In this document: positions 1-8,661 of the stretch, piece after piece
How positions within the stretch are numbered: the first letter of the stretch is position 1
Layout: each line of letters starts with the position of its first letter
From: Clostridiales bacterium UBA1775
Lineage (GTDB): Bacteria; Bacillota; Clostridia; Monoglobales; Firm-18
DNA: 64,000 bases
Assembly: GCA_002314595.1 (NCBI GenBank)
Contig: DCGP01000017.1
Span: forward strand, 1-64,000
Reading direction: 5' to 3'
Program-made: the position numbers and the translations under genes
The notes under the pieces: generated by a model
The model's database searches: none
What the model was told of the DNA's origin: nothing
What the model saw: the letters and a program-made list of their open reading frames with translations, nothing else

Positions 1-21
1 AGGTTTGTTCGTTATGTGCAT
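1..21 (-). CDS. Start of a further operon gene, cut by the window edge
   Basis: A leftward ATG lies 17 bases after the stop codon of the GH88 gene. It is preceded by an AGG-type ribosome binding site and followed by seven sense codons (MHITNKP) before the window ends. Spacing and strand match the other genes of this operon, so it is probably the next gene in it. Nothing can be said about function from seven residues. Confidence 0.35.
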
Positions 22-38
22 TTTTATTCTACCTAAGC

Positions 39-1196
39 TTACCAGAATAGGATATCGTCCCTTTTTTCATGTATCAATTTATATATTGCCTCAATGTAAT
101 AATAATCTCCGTAAATAATCGGGATATGATACTTATTGGTGTTATACCTTTCTGTTCCATACAGTAAAAGTGGGTCTGTATCTTCTGAAAAATCTACAAA
201 TTTATTAGTCATTGCCTTAATTAACTTAATTGCCGGTTCTAAATAGAATGCCTTTTCGCCCTCATCTACTATGCTTGCAATTTCGATTAGTCCACTTGCT
301 ATACATGCGCCTGCTGTTGAATCATAAATAACCGGCTCTTTTGGTTGTCTAAAATCACATAAAGGCAAATAGTCCTTTTCTTCTTCAAGGCAACCGATAA
401 CGTATTTGGCAACTTTTTTGGCAGTTTCAAGATATTTAATATCACCTGTATGAATATAGCTTAATACAAAGCCGTAGATTGCCCAAGACTGACCTCTTGA
501 CCACGAAGAACCAAGTTGGTATCCTTGACCTCCAAAGTCCTCAATTAACTCCCCTGTTTTTGTATCGTACGAAACAATGTGTTTTGATGAGCCATCAGGG
601 CGAATATGGTTTTCCATGGTTTTATCTGCATGAGCTTTGGCAATATAAGTGTATCTTTCATCGTGGACAAAGTCTGACATTCTGTAAAGTAGTGGTAAAT
701 TCATTAGGCAATCAATAATTGCCCAACCACTGTTGTCCGTTCCACCCTCACGGTAATTCCACGCACGGATAAAACCACCTTTAATATTAAACCTGCCTGC
801 CAAAACATTGGCAGCAAGCATAGCATCTGCCTTGGCTTGTCTTGTACCTGTTAATCTGTAATGAACGCCTGCAGAAATATCGTACATAAAGCCTAAATCG
901 TGGCCTACACCGGTAATATTGGTGTGAAGTGCCTTTCTTATCATATCCTCGCCGTGAGTTGCAGTTTTTTTGTATTGTTCATCTCCTGTTTGAACATACA
1001 TAATCCACATCATACCCGGCCAAAATCCGTTTGTCCACCATTCAATATCCACAAGATTTTTATCATCGTGAACACCATTTACAGCAGTATAGGGTATTTT
1101 GTTATATGACCTTACTGCTACCTTTTTCATCTTTTTATCAATTTTTTCAAAAAGTCCCTCAAAATACTTTTTGTCTTCCGGACTTAATTTTATCAT
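39..1196 (-). CDS. Unsaturated glucuronyl hydrolase, glycoside hydrolase family 88
   Basis: A 385-aa protein of the GH88/GH105 six-hairpin barrel type. These enzymes remove the 4,5-unsaturated uronic acid that polysaccharide lyases leave at the non-reducing end of oligosaccharides. The stretch SSWSRGQSWAIYGF near residue 230 is typical of GH88. Aspartates in GHDLGFMYD (about residue 100) and TDNSGWAIID (about 155) fit the two acidic catalytic positions of the family. There is no signal peptide, so it should act in the cytoplasm on imported di- or oligosaccharides. It follows the heparinase-type lyase gene by 20 bases on the same strand and shares an operon with KduI, which would process the released sugar after ring opening. 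GH105 is the main alternative, but the motif favours GH88. Confidence 0.85.
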   Translation of the reverse strand: MIKLSPEDKKYFEGLFEKIDKKMKKVAVRSYNKIPYTAVNGVHDDKNLVDIEWWTNGFWPGMMWIMYVQTGDEQYKKTATHGEDMIRKALHTNITGVGHDLGFMYDISAGVHYRLTGTRQAKADAMLAANVLAGRFNIKGGFIRAWNYREGGTDNSGWAIIDCLMNLPLLYRMSDFVHDERYTYIAKAHADKTMENHIRPDGSSKHIVSYDTKTGELIEDFGGQGYQLGSSWSRGQSWAIYGFVLSYIHTGDIKYLETAKKVAKYVIGCLEEEKDYLPLCDFRQPKEPVIYDSTAGACIASGLIEIASIVDEGEKAFYLEPAIKLIKAMTNKFVDFSEDTDPLLLYGTERYNTNKYHIPIIYGDYYYIEAIYKLIHEKRDDILFW

Positions 1197-1216
1197 ATTT
1201 TTAACCTCTCTGCCGA

Positions 1217-3049
1217 TTATTCAGCTGTAATTTTTAATTCAAATACGAATTTATCGCTTTCCTTTGGGGTAAACGTCATCTTATATAACATATCCTTGCC
1301 CCAATCGGAAATTAGTCTTTCGTCCTCTAATTTTACATCTTCTACTGTAATTTTGCAATTTTCTGCCTTAACAACTGCTCCGTTTTCAAAGTGTAGTTGG
1401 TCATTATTTACAGTTGGTTTATCAATTAAATAATATACAAATTGGCAAGCACCTATTGAATTAAGCTCTATATTTTCTGTAATTGTAACAGAGTCAACAT
1501 CTACCTTGGCAGTTCTTTTGCACATTTTTATTTCATTCTTATTTTCGTAAGCGTCCTTATATGAAACAGTAACCATCTTTGCACTTTCGTCAACTATAAA
1601 CCCGTCTGCGCAATATTCCTTACCGTTCATTTGAGATTTTCCATTGATAATCGGCAAATTGTGTGCCTTTCCGTAGGTTGGGAAAACTGTATAACGATTA
1701 TCATTAAACAAGTCCTTTGTATATGTGCATATACCGATGTCTATAATAAGTGGTTTGCCGTCTTTATACACAACTACGTTGCCAACATCATTGTGGTTGT
1801 GAGCCTCAGCATTGTTACCACCCTTTATACCAACTGTAAACAGTGCGTCATTCTTCCTTTGACAACGCATTGTTGCCACTTGTAAATCAGGTAAATACTC
1901 AACATAATTCGGCGTATATTTTTCCTCTTCTAAAATAGGATAAACACCGTCTTTGATTTTTCTAATCATTCCAAATGCACGATTTTCGATTATCTCAAAT
2001 TTATTGTCTATTTCTCCCTTGGCAAAGCTTGCAAGAAGCTGATTATCAGTCTTCTTGCCCATTCTATATACTGACTTAAACTCTGTAAGTGCAGTTGGAT
2101 GGCAATCTGCAAATGTTAAAAAGTGTGGACCTATAACATTTACCTTCCTGATATAGTCAAAGATGTTTGACACTAATTCATTATCAAATTTATTGATTTT
2201 ACCACCTGACATATCAAACAATACTTCAAGTGCATCAAAGTATGACTGACCTGCGTGAGACCAATACATTGGCCCTTCGGTGCAACCACCATCGTTTTTA
2301 TACCAAGACAAGAAGTTGTCCAAACATTTTAGTGCTTTGGAAACTACTAACTGCCTTGTACGCAAGCTTTCCTCTGTAAGTGCAGTTGCAAGTAAAACAT
2401 TTGATGTAATCCAAACACACCAGTTACCTACTTCGTTGCCTTTCATACCCATCCAGAACATATCGTCCCATTTTATAAATGGCTCTATAATTCTCTTTTT
2501 AACAGAAAATTGAATTTTACCCTTTACAATGTCCCTGATATCTTCGTCAAATTTATCACCTAAAAAGTGATATACAACTGCAAGGTATGCTGCTGTTTCA
2601 GCAGAAAATAGGTCAATGTAGCCAAAGTCGTTGTCATATTCCACAGGTAATGGATTGAAATTTCTGCCAATATCGTGGGAAACTCTGTTATGTGCAGGAA
2701 CAAACCAACAGCTTTCCTCCATAATCATCCACACAATATCTAAAATTCTTTCCATATATTTTCCACTGTCGGAACAAATTTCGCCCCATACCAACATATT
2801 TAAAACATCACGTCTTTTAAAAAAGTTGGTTTCATATTCAGCTCTGTTTCCATCTCTGGTAAACCGTGGGTACGTATGAGCATACAAATGTGGAATTTCC
2901 TCATTTAATGCTTGGTCTGCGTCTGCTATTGCCTTTGCAACAACCTCTTTATCCTTCGGAGGATATTGGGCATTTATATCACAAAACAACTTAAATTGGT
3001 TAAATGGCAATATATATTTATCGTAATTTTCGTTTTCAAACAATTTCAT
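1217..3049 (-). CDS. Heparinase II/III-family polysaccharide lyase-like protein
   Basis: A 610-aa protein with an alpha-helical toroid-like N-terminal half (Trp-rich, residues about 1-330) and a C-terminal beta-sandwich typical of heparinase II/III proteins. The block AEAHNHNDVGNVVVYKDGKP at about residue 415, followed by an IDIGICTYT strand, is the family signature; its His residues are those associated with catalysis or metal binding. Family members cleave uronate-containing glycans such as heparin, heparan, chondroitin, hyaluronan or alginate by beta-elimination. No export signal is visible, so the substrate is probably an imported oligosaccharide. It starts 15 bases after kduI and ends 20 bases before the GH88 gene, which fits a lyase, hydrolase and isomerase chain. 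The exact substrate cannot be read from sequence. Confidence 0.8.
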   Translation of the reverse strand: MKLFENENYDKYILPFNQFKLFCDINAQYPPKDKEVVAKAIADADQALNEEIPHLYAHTYPRFTRDGNRAEYETNFFKRRDVLNMLVWGEICSDSGKYMERILDIVWMIMEESCWFVPAHNRVSHDIGRNFNPLPVEYDNDFGYIDLFSAETAAYLAVVYHFLGDKFDEDIRDIVKGKIQFSVKKRIIEPFIKWDDMFWMGMKGNEVGNWCVWITSNVLLATALTEESLRTRQLVVSKALKCLDNFLSWYKNDGGCTEGPMYWSHAGQSYFDALEVLFDMSGGKINKFDNELVSNIFDYIRKVNVIGPHFLTFADCHPTALTEFKSVYRMGKKTDNQLLASFAKGEIDNKFEIIENRAFGMIRKIKDGVYPILEEEKYTPNYVEYLPDLQVATMRCQRKNDALFTVGIKGGNNAEAHNHNDVGNVVVYKDGKPLIIDIGICTYTKDLFNDNRYTVFPTYGKAHNLPIINGKSQMNGKEYCADGFIVDESAKMVTVSYKDAYENKNEIKMCKRTAKVDVDSVTITENIELNSIGACQFVYYLIDKPTVNNDQLHFENGAVVKAENCKITVEDVKLEDERLISDWGKDMLYKMTFTPKESDKFVFELKITAE

Positions 3050-3064
3050 TTGAATGTCCCCAAA

Positions 3065-4699
3065 CTATCTTAAATTCTTTGTCTCAATGTGGTCCATATC
3101 TGTAAATTCCTGGTTTTCACCACACATTGCCCAAATAAATGAATAGTTTTTAGTACCAACACCACTGTGAATTGACCAGCTTGGTGAAATAACTGCCTCT
3201 TCATTGTGCATAATTATATGTCTTGTTTGTGTTGCTTCACCCATCATGTGGAATACTGCGTCATTTTCGCCCATATCAAGATACAAATAAACTTCCATTC
3301 TTCTATCGTGAGTATGGCATGGCATTGTGTTCCAGTTTGAGCCCGGCTCTAATTGTGTTAAGCCCATTGATAGTTGACATGATTGCATTACCTCAGGGTG
3401 AATATATTGGTTAATAACCCTCTTATTACATTCCTCAAAGCTACCACAAGGTACTTTCTTAGCCTTTGTAATATCAATCTTAACAATTGGATATTCCTTG
3501 TGTGCAGGGCATGATGATACATAGAATTTAGGTGGATTTTCTTCGTCTACACATTTAAAGATAACCTCTTTGTTACCCATACCGATATAGATACCGTCCC
3601 TTGGGTTCATTTCGTAATCAACACCGTCAACTGTGATAATACCCTTACCACCTATGTTAATACAGCCCATTTCTCTTCTTTGTAAGAAGTAGTCTGCTGC
3701 AAGCTCCTTGCCACCTTCTAATTTAAGCTCACGTAGGACAGGCATAAAACCGGCTGTGATAATTCTGTCTATATGGCTATAAACCATACGGATATTATCC
3801 TTTGTAAATAAATTTGCAATATGAAATTCTTCTCTTAATCTTTCTGTTGTATAAAGTTTTACGTCCTTTGCATTTGATGCGTCTCTTACTTCCATTTTTT
3901 CGTCCTCCTTTTCAAAATCATTTCCATATACTTCTATTTGGGACAAGGCAGCCCATGATAATGGGTTTACAGCCTGTCTAAAATTTGTTAAATGAACAAA
4001 TTTTGTCTTTCTCTTTTCAAACTCAAAAGCTTGACCTTCTGCCGTCATTTCAAAGTTACAATTTATTAAACTTCCGTCAGAAAATTTAACATCAAATGAC
4101 TTCCAATATGTATCGTGAGGAAAGTCTGCCCTTAAAAATACCACAATTTTATCGACCTCAACCTCTCTGCCAAAGTCAACAGTATATTCAAGGTCTTCCC
4201 TTGCACCCCCTGCCCAAGAATGGTATGGGTATTTGCCGTGAGATTCGTTATGACACACACCATCTATGGCATTACGTTCATAAAAGCAAGGCGCCTCCCT
4301 TGTAACAAAGTTTGCAGAAGCTTGTGGGTAGCTACCCTCTGCCTTATGCCTTGCATGTGAGTTAATTGCAAGGTTGCGATAGGAATAAATTTCCTCGTTG
4401 GCAGCAGGGCGAACAGTTATTTTGTGAACATCGCCCTTAAATGCACCCTCTGCGTAGCAAGCCTCTAATTCTTCCTCTGTTGGAACAGTAAATTCAAAGC
4501 TTTTGTCAGGTATGTATATTAAGCTTTCTGCCAATGTTTCATCAAGCTTGATAATTAAATACCGGTCTTCTGCACTGATTGTAAAATAATCTGTACTGCA
4601 TAGATTTCCTTTGTATTCAACATCAATTTCTTTGCCTGACTGCTCAAATTTTACTTCTCTGTTTAAGTCTTTTATCTGTAATTTAATTATAAATATCAC
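3065..4699 (-). CDS. kduI: 5-dehydro-4-deoxy-D-glucuronate isomerase KduI with an extra N-terminal domain
   Basis: The C-terminal 276 residues (from Met269) are a complete KduI, close in length to the roughly 278 aa of known enzymes. It has PCHTHDRRMEVYLY with the metal-binding His/His/Glu, and MHNEEAVISPSWSIHSG with the last His. KduI converts the linear 5-keto-4-deoxyuronate made from unsaturated uronates into 3-deoxy-D-glycero-2,5-hexodiulosonate. The first 268 residues are not part of KduI. Residues about 100-262 resemble a discoidin/galactose-binding jelly roll (SWAGGAREDLEYTVDFGREV near residue 165). The two parts share one frame with no stop between them, yet a strong ribosome binding site sits just before Met269, so free KduI may also be made. 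The first start is uncertain: GTG at 4699 lies inside the best Shine-Dalgarno sequence, so initiation at ATA or ATT near 4685-4690 is possible. Confidence 0.88.
   Translation of the reverse strand: MIFIIKLQIKDLNREVKFEQSGKEIDVEYKGNLCSTDYFTISAEDRYLIIKLDETLAESLIYIPDKSFEFTVPTEEELEACYAEGAFKGDVHKITVRPAANEEIYSYRNLAINSHARHKAEGSYPQASANFVTREAPCFYERNAIDGVCHNESHGKYPYHSWAGGAREDLEYTVDFGREVEVDKIVVFLRADFPHDTYWKSFDVKFSDGSLINCNFEMTAEGQAFEFEKRKTKFVHLTNFRQAVNPLSWAALSQIEVYGNDFEKEDEKMEVRDASNAKDVKLYTTERLREEFHIANLFTKDNIRMVYSHIDRIITAGFMPVLRELKLEGGKELAADYFLQRREMGCINIGGKGIITVDGVDYEMNPRDGIYIGMGNKEVIFKCVDEENPPKFYVSSCPAHKEYPIVKIDITKAKKVPCGSFEECNKRVINQYIHPEVMQSCQLSMGLTQLEPGSNWNTMPCHTHDRRMEVYLYLDMGENDAVFHMMGEATQTRHIIMHNEEAVISPSWSIHSGVGTKNYSFIWAMCGENQEFTDMDHIETKNLR
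3896..3910 (-). promoter_or_regulatory. Internal ribosome binding site before the KduI domain
   Basis: On the minus strand AAGGAGG (3910-3904) is followed by 8 bases and then ATG at 3895. That ATG is exactly the canonical KduI start and would give a 276-aa protein. The site lies inside the open reading frame of the larger fusion. Confidence 0.7.
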
Positions 4700-4760
4700 C
4701 TCTATCCTAATAAATATAAAACAAATTTTAAGTAAAAAATATCAAAATATTGCTTAATAC

Positions 4761-4789
4761 TTGACTTATATTGCTTTTACAAATATAAT
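4761..4789 (+). promoter_or_regulatory. Sigma-A promoter of the AraC regulator
   Basis: TTGACT (4761-4766), a 17-base spacer and TATAAT (4784-4789), about 32 bases upstream of the regulator's start codon. It sits in the roughly 120-base gap between the divergent kduI operon and this gene. Confidence 0.7.
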
Positions 4790-4820
4790 ATATATAATAT
4801 GTAGAAAACGGAGAAGCAAA

Positions 4821-5606
4821 ATGGAGACTATATCTTATCAAAAATTTCACGACACAGGCACGGATATACTGTTAAAAAAGAAGCACACTCACAACAGAAA
4901 TGTAGAGATTTTGCACATTATTAAAGGAAAAGGACAAATAATTGTAGGTGGCAAGCTATACCCTCTGACAGACAACACAATATTTTTTATTCCACCTATG
5001 TCCTTTCACTTTTCTGTTCCTGAAAACTGTGATGAATACATAAGAAGTGTGGTTAATATTAACGAGGAATATTTAACAAATTTATGCAATATAACAGGAT
5101 TTACAAAAATTCTAGAAAAGCTGATTAAATCTGTCTGTGTGGTTTTGGATAAAACCACCTCAGAATATACAGACATTGAATTTGCAAGGTTTTCATCTAA
5201 AAAGCAAAGTGAACACAGTATGGCAATTTTAAATATACTATCAAGAATTTCATCTATTGAAAAGCGTCAGCACATTCCGGAAAACCACCTTTCTGCAATT
5301 ATGGAATACATTAACAAAAATCTTTCGGAGAAAATCACCTTGGACCATATATGTGAAAAGCATCACATTAGCAAATACTACCTTTGCCATACTTTTAAAG
5401 AAACCACAAATATGAGTATAATGAACTATATTTTAAATCAACGAATTGCACTGGCAAAAAATCTTATGATACACTCCGACAAATCAATTTCCGAAATTGC
5501 TGTAGAATCCGGCTTTTCTACATTTTCGTATTTTAGCAGAATATTTAAAACTATTGAAAAAATCTCTCCAAGGGAATTTAGAAAAAAATATACTCACAAA
5601 AAATAA
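4821..5606 (+). CDS. AraC-family transcriptional regulator
   Basis: A 261-aa regulator. The N-terminal cupin-like sugar-sensing domain (residues about 15-90) contains HTHNRNVEILHIIKGKGQ and a PLTDNTIFFIPP segment. Two helix-turn-helix motifs fill the last 100 residues (ITLDHICEKHHISKYYLCHT and ISEIAVESGFSTFSYFSRIF), ending in the AraC signature SPREFRKKY. The start was placed at ATG 4821 because CGGAG lies 7 bases before it; an in-frame extension to 4761 would run through the promoter. It is divergent from the uronate operon and probably activates it in response to an uronic acid. That link is inferred from position. Confidence 0.88.
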   Translation: METISYQKFHDTGTDILLKKKHTHNRNVEILHIIKGKGQIIVGGKLYPLTDNTIFFIPPMSFHFSVPENCDEYIRSVVNINEEYLTNLCNITGFTKILEKLIKSVCVVLDKTTSEYTDIEFARFSSKKQSEHSMAILNILSRISSIEKRQHIPENHLSAIMEYINKNLSEKITLDHICEKHHISKYYLCHTFKETTNMSIMNYILNQRIALAKNLMIHSDKSISEIAVESGFSTFSYFSRIFKTIEKISPREFRKKYTHKK

Positions 5607-5675
5607 TTTGTATATTATACACAACCAAAAAACAAATAAATCAGTTTATTTATTGAAAATATTTTTAAAAAGGTA

Positions 5676-5704
5676 TTGCATTTTTATTCATATTATGTTA
5701 TAAT
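5676..5704 (+). promoter_or_regulatory. argGH promoter overlapped by an ARG box
   Basis: TTGCAT (5676-5681), a 17-base spacer and an extended -10 TGTTATAAT ending at 5704. The minus-strand reading of 5676-5691, ATGAATAAAAATGCAA, matches the ARG box consensus known for Bacillus AhrC/ArgR almost base for base. It covers the -35 element, which would let arginine-loaded ArgR block the polymerase. Two further half-site-like TGCATAAAAT copies lie downstream (about 5708-5717 and 5739-5748). Confidence 0.7.
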
Positions 5705-5766
5705 TTATGCATAAAATAAATTTATTTGCATATTTTGTGCATAAAATAGCAAGGAGAAGAAGACAA

Positions 5767-6996
5767 ATGAACGAAAAGAAAATTAAAAAAATCGTATTGG
5801 CTTACTCAGGTGGACTTGACACATCAATTATTATTCCATGGTTAAAGGAAAACTATGACAATCCTGAAATTATTGCAGTTTCAGGTAATGTTGGTCAGGT
5901 TGACGAGCTTGAAGGTCTTGAAGAAAAGGCAATTAAAACAGGTGCTTCAAAATTATATATTGAGGACCTTACAGATGAATTTGTTAACGATATAATCGTT
6001 CCAACAGTTCAAGCAGGTGCAAAATATGAAGAATACCTTTTAGGTACTGCTCTTGCACGTCCTATTATCGGTAAGCGTCTTGCAGAAATTGCAATTAAAG
6101 AAGGTGCAGACGCAATCTGCCACGGTTGCACAGGTAAAGGTAACGACCAAGTTCGTTTTGAGCTTGCAATTAAAGCATTTGCTCCGGGCATAAAGATTAT
6201 TGCTCCATGGCGTGAATGGGATATTAAATCTCGTGATGAAGAAATTGAATATGCAGAGGCACACAACGTTCCTCTTAAAATCAACAGAGAAACAAACTAT
6301 TCAAAGGACAAAAACCTATGGCACCTTTCACACGAAGGTTTAGACCTTGAAGATGCAGGTAACGAACCATTATATGAAAAAGACGGATTTTTGGAAATGG
6401 GTGTTTCGCCTGTTAAGGCTCCGGACGTACCTACATATGTTGAGATTGAATTTGATAAGGGTGTACCTGTTGCGTTAGATGGCAAGAAGATGCCTGCAAA
6501 GGACATCATCTTAAAGCTAAATGAGGTTGGTGGTGCTAACGGTATCGGTCTTTTAGATATTGTTGAAAATCGTCTTGTTGGTATGAAGTGCCGTGGTGTT
6601 TATGAAACTCCGGGCGGTGATATTTTATACTTTGCACACAACTACCTTGAAACACTATGCCTTGATAAAATGACAATGCATAAAAAACAAGAGCTTGCAA
6701 TTACATTTGCAGACCTTTTATACAATGGTCAATGGTATACACCATTGCGTGAAGCACTTTCAGCATTTGTAACAAAGACTCAAGAGCACGTTACAGGTAA
6801 GGTTAAAATCAAGCTATATAAGGGCAATATGATTAAAGCCGGTGCTTGGAGTGATTGGTCATTATACAGTGAAGAAATTGCAACATTTGGTGAGGACCAC
6901 GTTTACGACCAAAAGGACAGTAAGGGCTTCATTAACCTTTGGGGTCTTCCTATTTCTGTTCAAGCAGAAGTAAACCTTAAAAACAAGAACAAATAA
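5767..6996 (+). CDS. argG: Argininosuccinate synthase
   Basis: A 409-aa enzyme that joins citrulline and aspartate with ATP to give argininosuccinate in arginine synthesis. The ATP-pyrophosphatase loop AYSGGLDTS is at residues 13-21, and [13 protein letters not shown], the family's central motif, is near residue 120. Length is normal. The start at 5767 was chosen because AAGGAGA precedes it; an in-frame upstream Met would put the promoter region inside the gene. argH follows after 15 bases, so both are one transcript. The ARG box on the promoter indicates arginine repression. Confidence 0.97.
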   Translation: MNEKKIKKIVLAYSGGLDTSIIIPWLKENYDNPEIIAVSGNVGQVDELEGLEEKAIKTGASKLYIEDLTDEFVNDIIVPTVQAGAKYEEYLLGTALARPIIGKRLAEIAIKEGADAICHGCTGKGNDQVRFELAIKAFAPGIKIIAPWREWDIKSRDEEIEYAEAHNVPLKINRETNYSKDKNLWHLSHEGLDLEDAGNEPLYEKDGFLEMGVSPVKAPDVPTYVEIEFDKGVPVALDGKKMPAKDIILKLNEVGGANGIGLLDIVENRLVGMKCRGVYETPGGDILYFAHNYLETLCLDKMTMHKKQELAITFADLLYNGQWYTPLREALSAFVTKTQEHVTGKVKIKLYKGNMIKAGAWSDWSLYSEEIATFGEDHVYDQKDSKGFINLWGLPISVQAEVNLKNKNK

Positions 6997-7011
6997 GGAG
7001 CATCATAAATT

Positions 7012-8382
7012 ATGGATAAAATGTGGGCAGGACGCTTTACGGAACCTCTTGACAGCAAAGCAGATGACTTTAATTCATCAATTCACTTTGACTGCCGTAT
7101 GGCAGAGCAAGATATTAAAGGTTCTGTTGCTCATGCAAGTATGCTTGCAAACAAAGGAATAATCGGCAAGGACGATGCAGAAAAAATCATTGCAGAGCTT
7201 GGCAACATAATTGAAGATATTAAAAGCGGTAAATTACCTATCGACTATTCTGCCGAAGATATTCATATGTTTGTAGAGGCAGAGCTTACAAAAAGAATTG
7301 GCGATGTTGGTAAAAAGCTACATACTGCACGTAGTAGAAATGACCAAGTTGCACTTGATATTAGGCTTTATCTTAAAGATGAGTCTGCTAAAATTATTGA
7401 GCAAATTAAAACATTGTTAGATGCAATTTTAACACAAGCAACACTACACAAATCTACAATTATGCCCGGATATACTCACTTGCAAAGGGCACAACCTATT
7501 ACATTTGCTCATCATTTACTTGCCTACGGAATGATGTTTACAAGGGATATTGACAGGATAAATGATGCAGTAAAGCGTATGAATTACAGCCCTTTGGGAA
7601 GCTGTGCATTGGCAGGCACTACATATGACACAGACAGATATTTGGTTGCTGAAAAATTAGGCTTTGACGGTATTACCTTAAATAGCATTGACGGTGTTTC
7701 CGACAGAGATTTTTGCGTTGAGTTGCTATCTGCATTTGCAACAATAATGATGCACCTATCAAGATTTTCAGAAGAAGTGATTTTATGGTCAAGCTGGGAA
7801 TTTAAGTTTGTAGAGCTTGACGATTCATACACCACAGGTTCAAGCATAATGCCACAGAAAAAGAACCCTGACATTGCTGAGCTTGTAAGAGGAAAAACAG
7901 GCAGAGTATATGGCGACCTTATGGGAATACTAACTGTGTTAAAGGGGTTACCCTTGGCTTATAACAAGGATATGCAAGAGGATAAAGAAAGTATTTTTGA
8001 TGCCATTGATACAGTAAAACAATGCCTTGACGTATTCCCTCAAATGATTAAAACCATGAAGGCAATTCCCGAAAATATGTTAAAGGCTGCTCAAAAGGGA
8101 TTTATTAACGCAACAGATTTGGCAGACTACTTAACAAAGAAGGGTATTCCTTTTAGAAGTGCTTACAAAACAGTTGGGCAAATTGTTGGCTATTGTGTTA
8201 AAAACAACAAGGTTTTAGAAGATATTACTATTGAAGAATATAAGGGATTTGATAATAATTTTGAGAAGGACCTATATGATGCAATTGACCTTCACAACTG
8301 TGTTGAAAGCAGAATTTCTGCCGGTGGAACAGGCTTGGCATCTGTTGAAAATCAAATTGAATATGTAAAAAAATATTTATAA
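7012..8382 (+). CDS. argH: Argininosuccinate lyase
   Basis: A 456-aa lyase of the fumarase/aspartase superfamily that splits argininosuccinate into arginine and fumarate. The superfamily signature GSSIMPQKKNPD is at about residue 280, with MWAGRFTEP at the N-terminus and HTARSRNDQVA near residue 104. Length is standard. It is preceded by AAGGAG and lies 15 bases behind argG, completing the last two steps of arginine synthesis. No clear terminator follows. An 8-bp inverted repeat (TGTCAAAT/ATTTGACA, about 8398-8423) lies there but has no U-run. Confidence 0.97.
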   Translation: MDKMWAGRFTEPLDSKADDFNSSIHFDCRMAEQDIKGSVAHASMLANKGIIGKDDAEKIIAELGNIIEDIKSGKLPIDYSAEDIHMFVEAELTKRIGDVGKKLHTARSRNDQVALDIRLYLKDESAKIIEQIKTLLDAILTQATLHKSTIMPGYTHLQRAQPITFAHHLLAYGMMFTRDIDRINDAVKRMNYSPLGSCALAGTTYDTDRYLVAEKLGFDGITLNSIDGVSDRDFCVELLSAFATIMMHLSRFSEEVILWSSWEFKFVELDDSYTTGSSIMPQKKNPDIAELVRGKTGRVYGDLMGILTVLKGLPLAYNKDMQEDKESIFDAIDTVKQCLDVFPQMIKTMKAIPENMLKAAQKGFINATDLADYLTKKGIPFRSAYKTVGQIVGYCVKNNKVLEDITIEEYKGFDNNFEKDLYDAIDLHNCVESRISAGGTGLASVENQIEYVKKYL

Positions 8383-8416
8383 TTATACATTAGTTTGTCA
8401 AATTTATAAATATTAT

Positions 8417-8445
8417 TTGACATATTGTAATTATTGTGATAAAAT
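8417..8445 (+). promoter_or_regulatory. Promoter of the glycine-riboswitch transcript
   Basis: TTGACA (8417-8422), a 17-base spacer and TAAAAT (8440-8445). Transcription should begin near 8452, upstream of the riboswitch. Confidence 0.65.
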
Positions 8446-8499
8446 ATCATTTGTAAACTAAATAAGGTTTCCGTTGAATCCCCCTGTTAAAACAGGTGG

Positions 8500-8590
8500 T
8501 GGAGGAATCTCTGGAGAATTCATTCATTTGAATGCCGAAGGTGCAAGAAAAGTTTTCTTTTCGAATCTCTCAGGCAAAAGGACAGAGCAA
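8500..8590 (+). promoter_or_regulatory. Glycine riboswitch (single aptamer)
   Basis: The segment has the conserved glycine-aptamer blocks GCCGAAGGTGCAAG and TCTCAGGCAAAAGGACAGAG in the right order. P1 can form from CTCTG (8509-8513) with CAGAG (8583-8587); CATTC/GAATG and GAAAAG/CTTTTC form the inner hairpins. Only one full aptamer is present. An upstream CCTGT/ACAGG stem-loop (about 8482-8495) may be a ghost partner. It is followed by an intrinsic terminator and a Na+/alanine-glycine symporter gene, the usual target of this class. Confidence 0.92.
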
Positions 8591-8607
8591 TTTTGCATTT
8601 AATTTTT

Positions 8608-8640
8608 CAGAGTTTTCTTGTTATGGAAACTCTGATTTTT
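8608..8640 (+). terminator. Riboswitch expression-platform terminator
   Basis: CAGAGTTTTC (8608-8617) pairs with GAAACTCTG (8626-8634) with one bulge, followed by ATTTTTATTTT. The terminator's 5' arm repeats the CAGAG of P1's 3' strand, so P1 formation and terminator formation can be linked. Confidence 0.85.
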
Positions 8641-8661
8641 ATTTTAAAAAGGAGAATTGAT

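Noticed and set aside
8398..8423. Terminator after argH
   Set aside because: The TGTCAAAT/ATTTGACA stem has no U-run and overlaps the next promoter's -35.
8593..8661. Longer N-terminus for the AGCS symporter
   Set aside because: It would be translated from the riboswitch terminator region; ATG 8662 has its own strong ribosome site.
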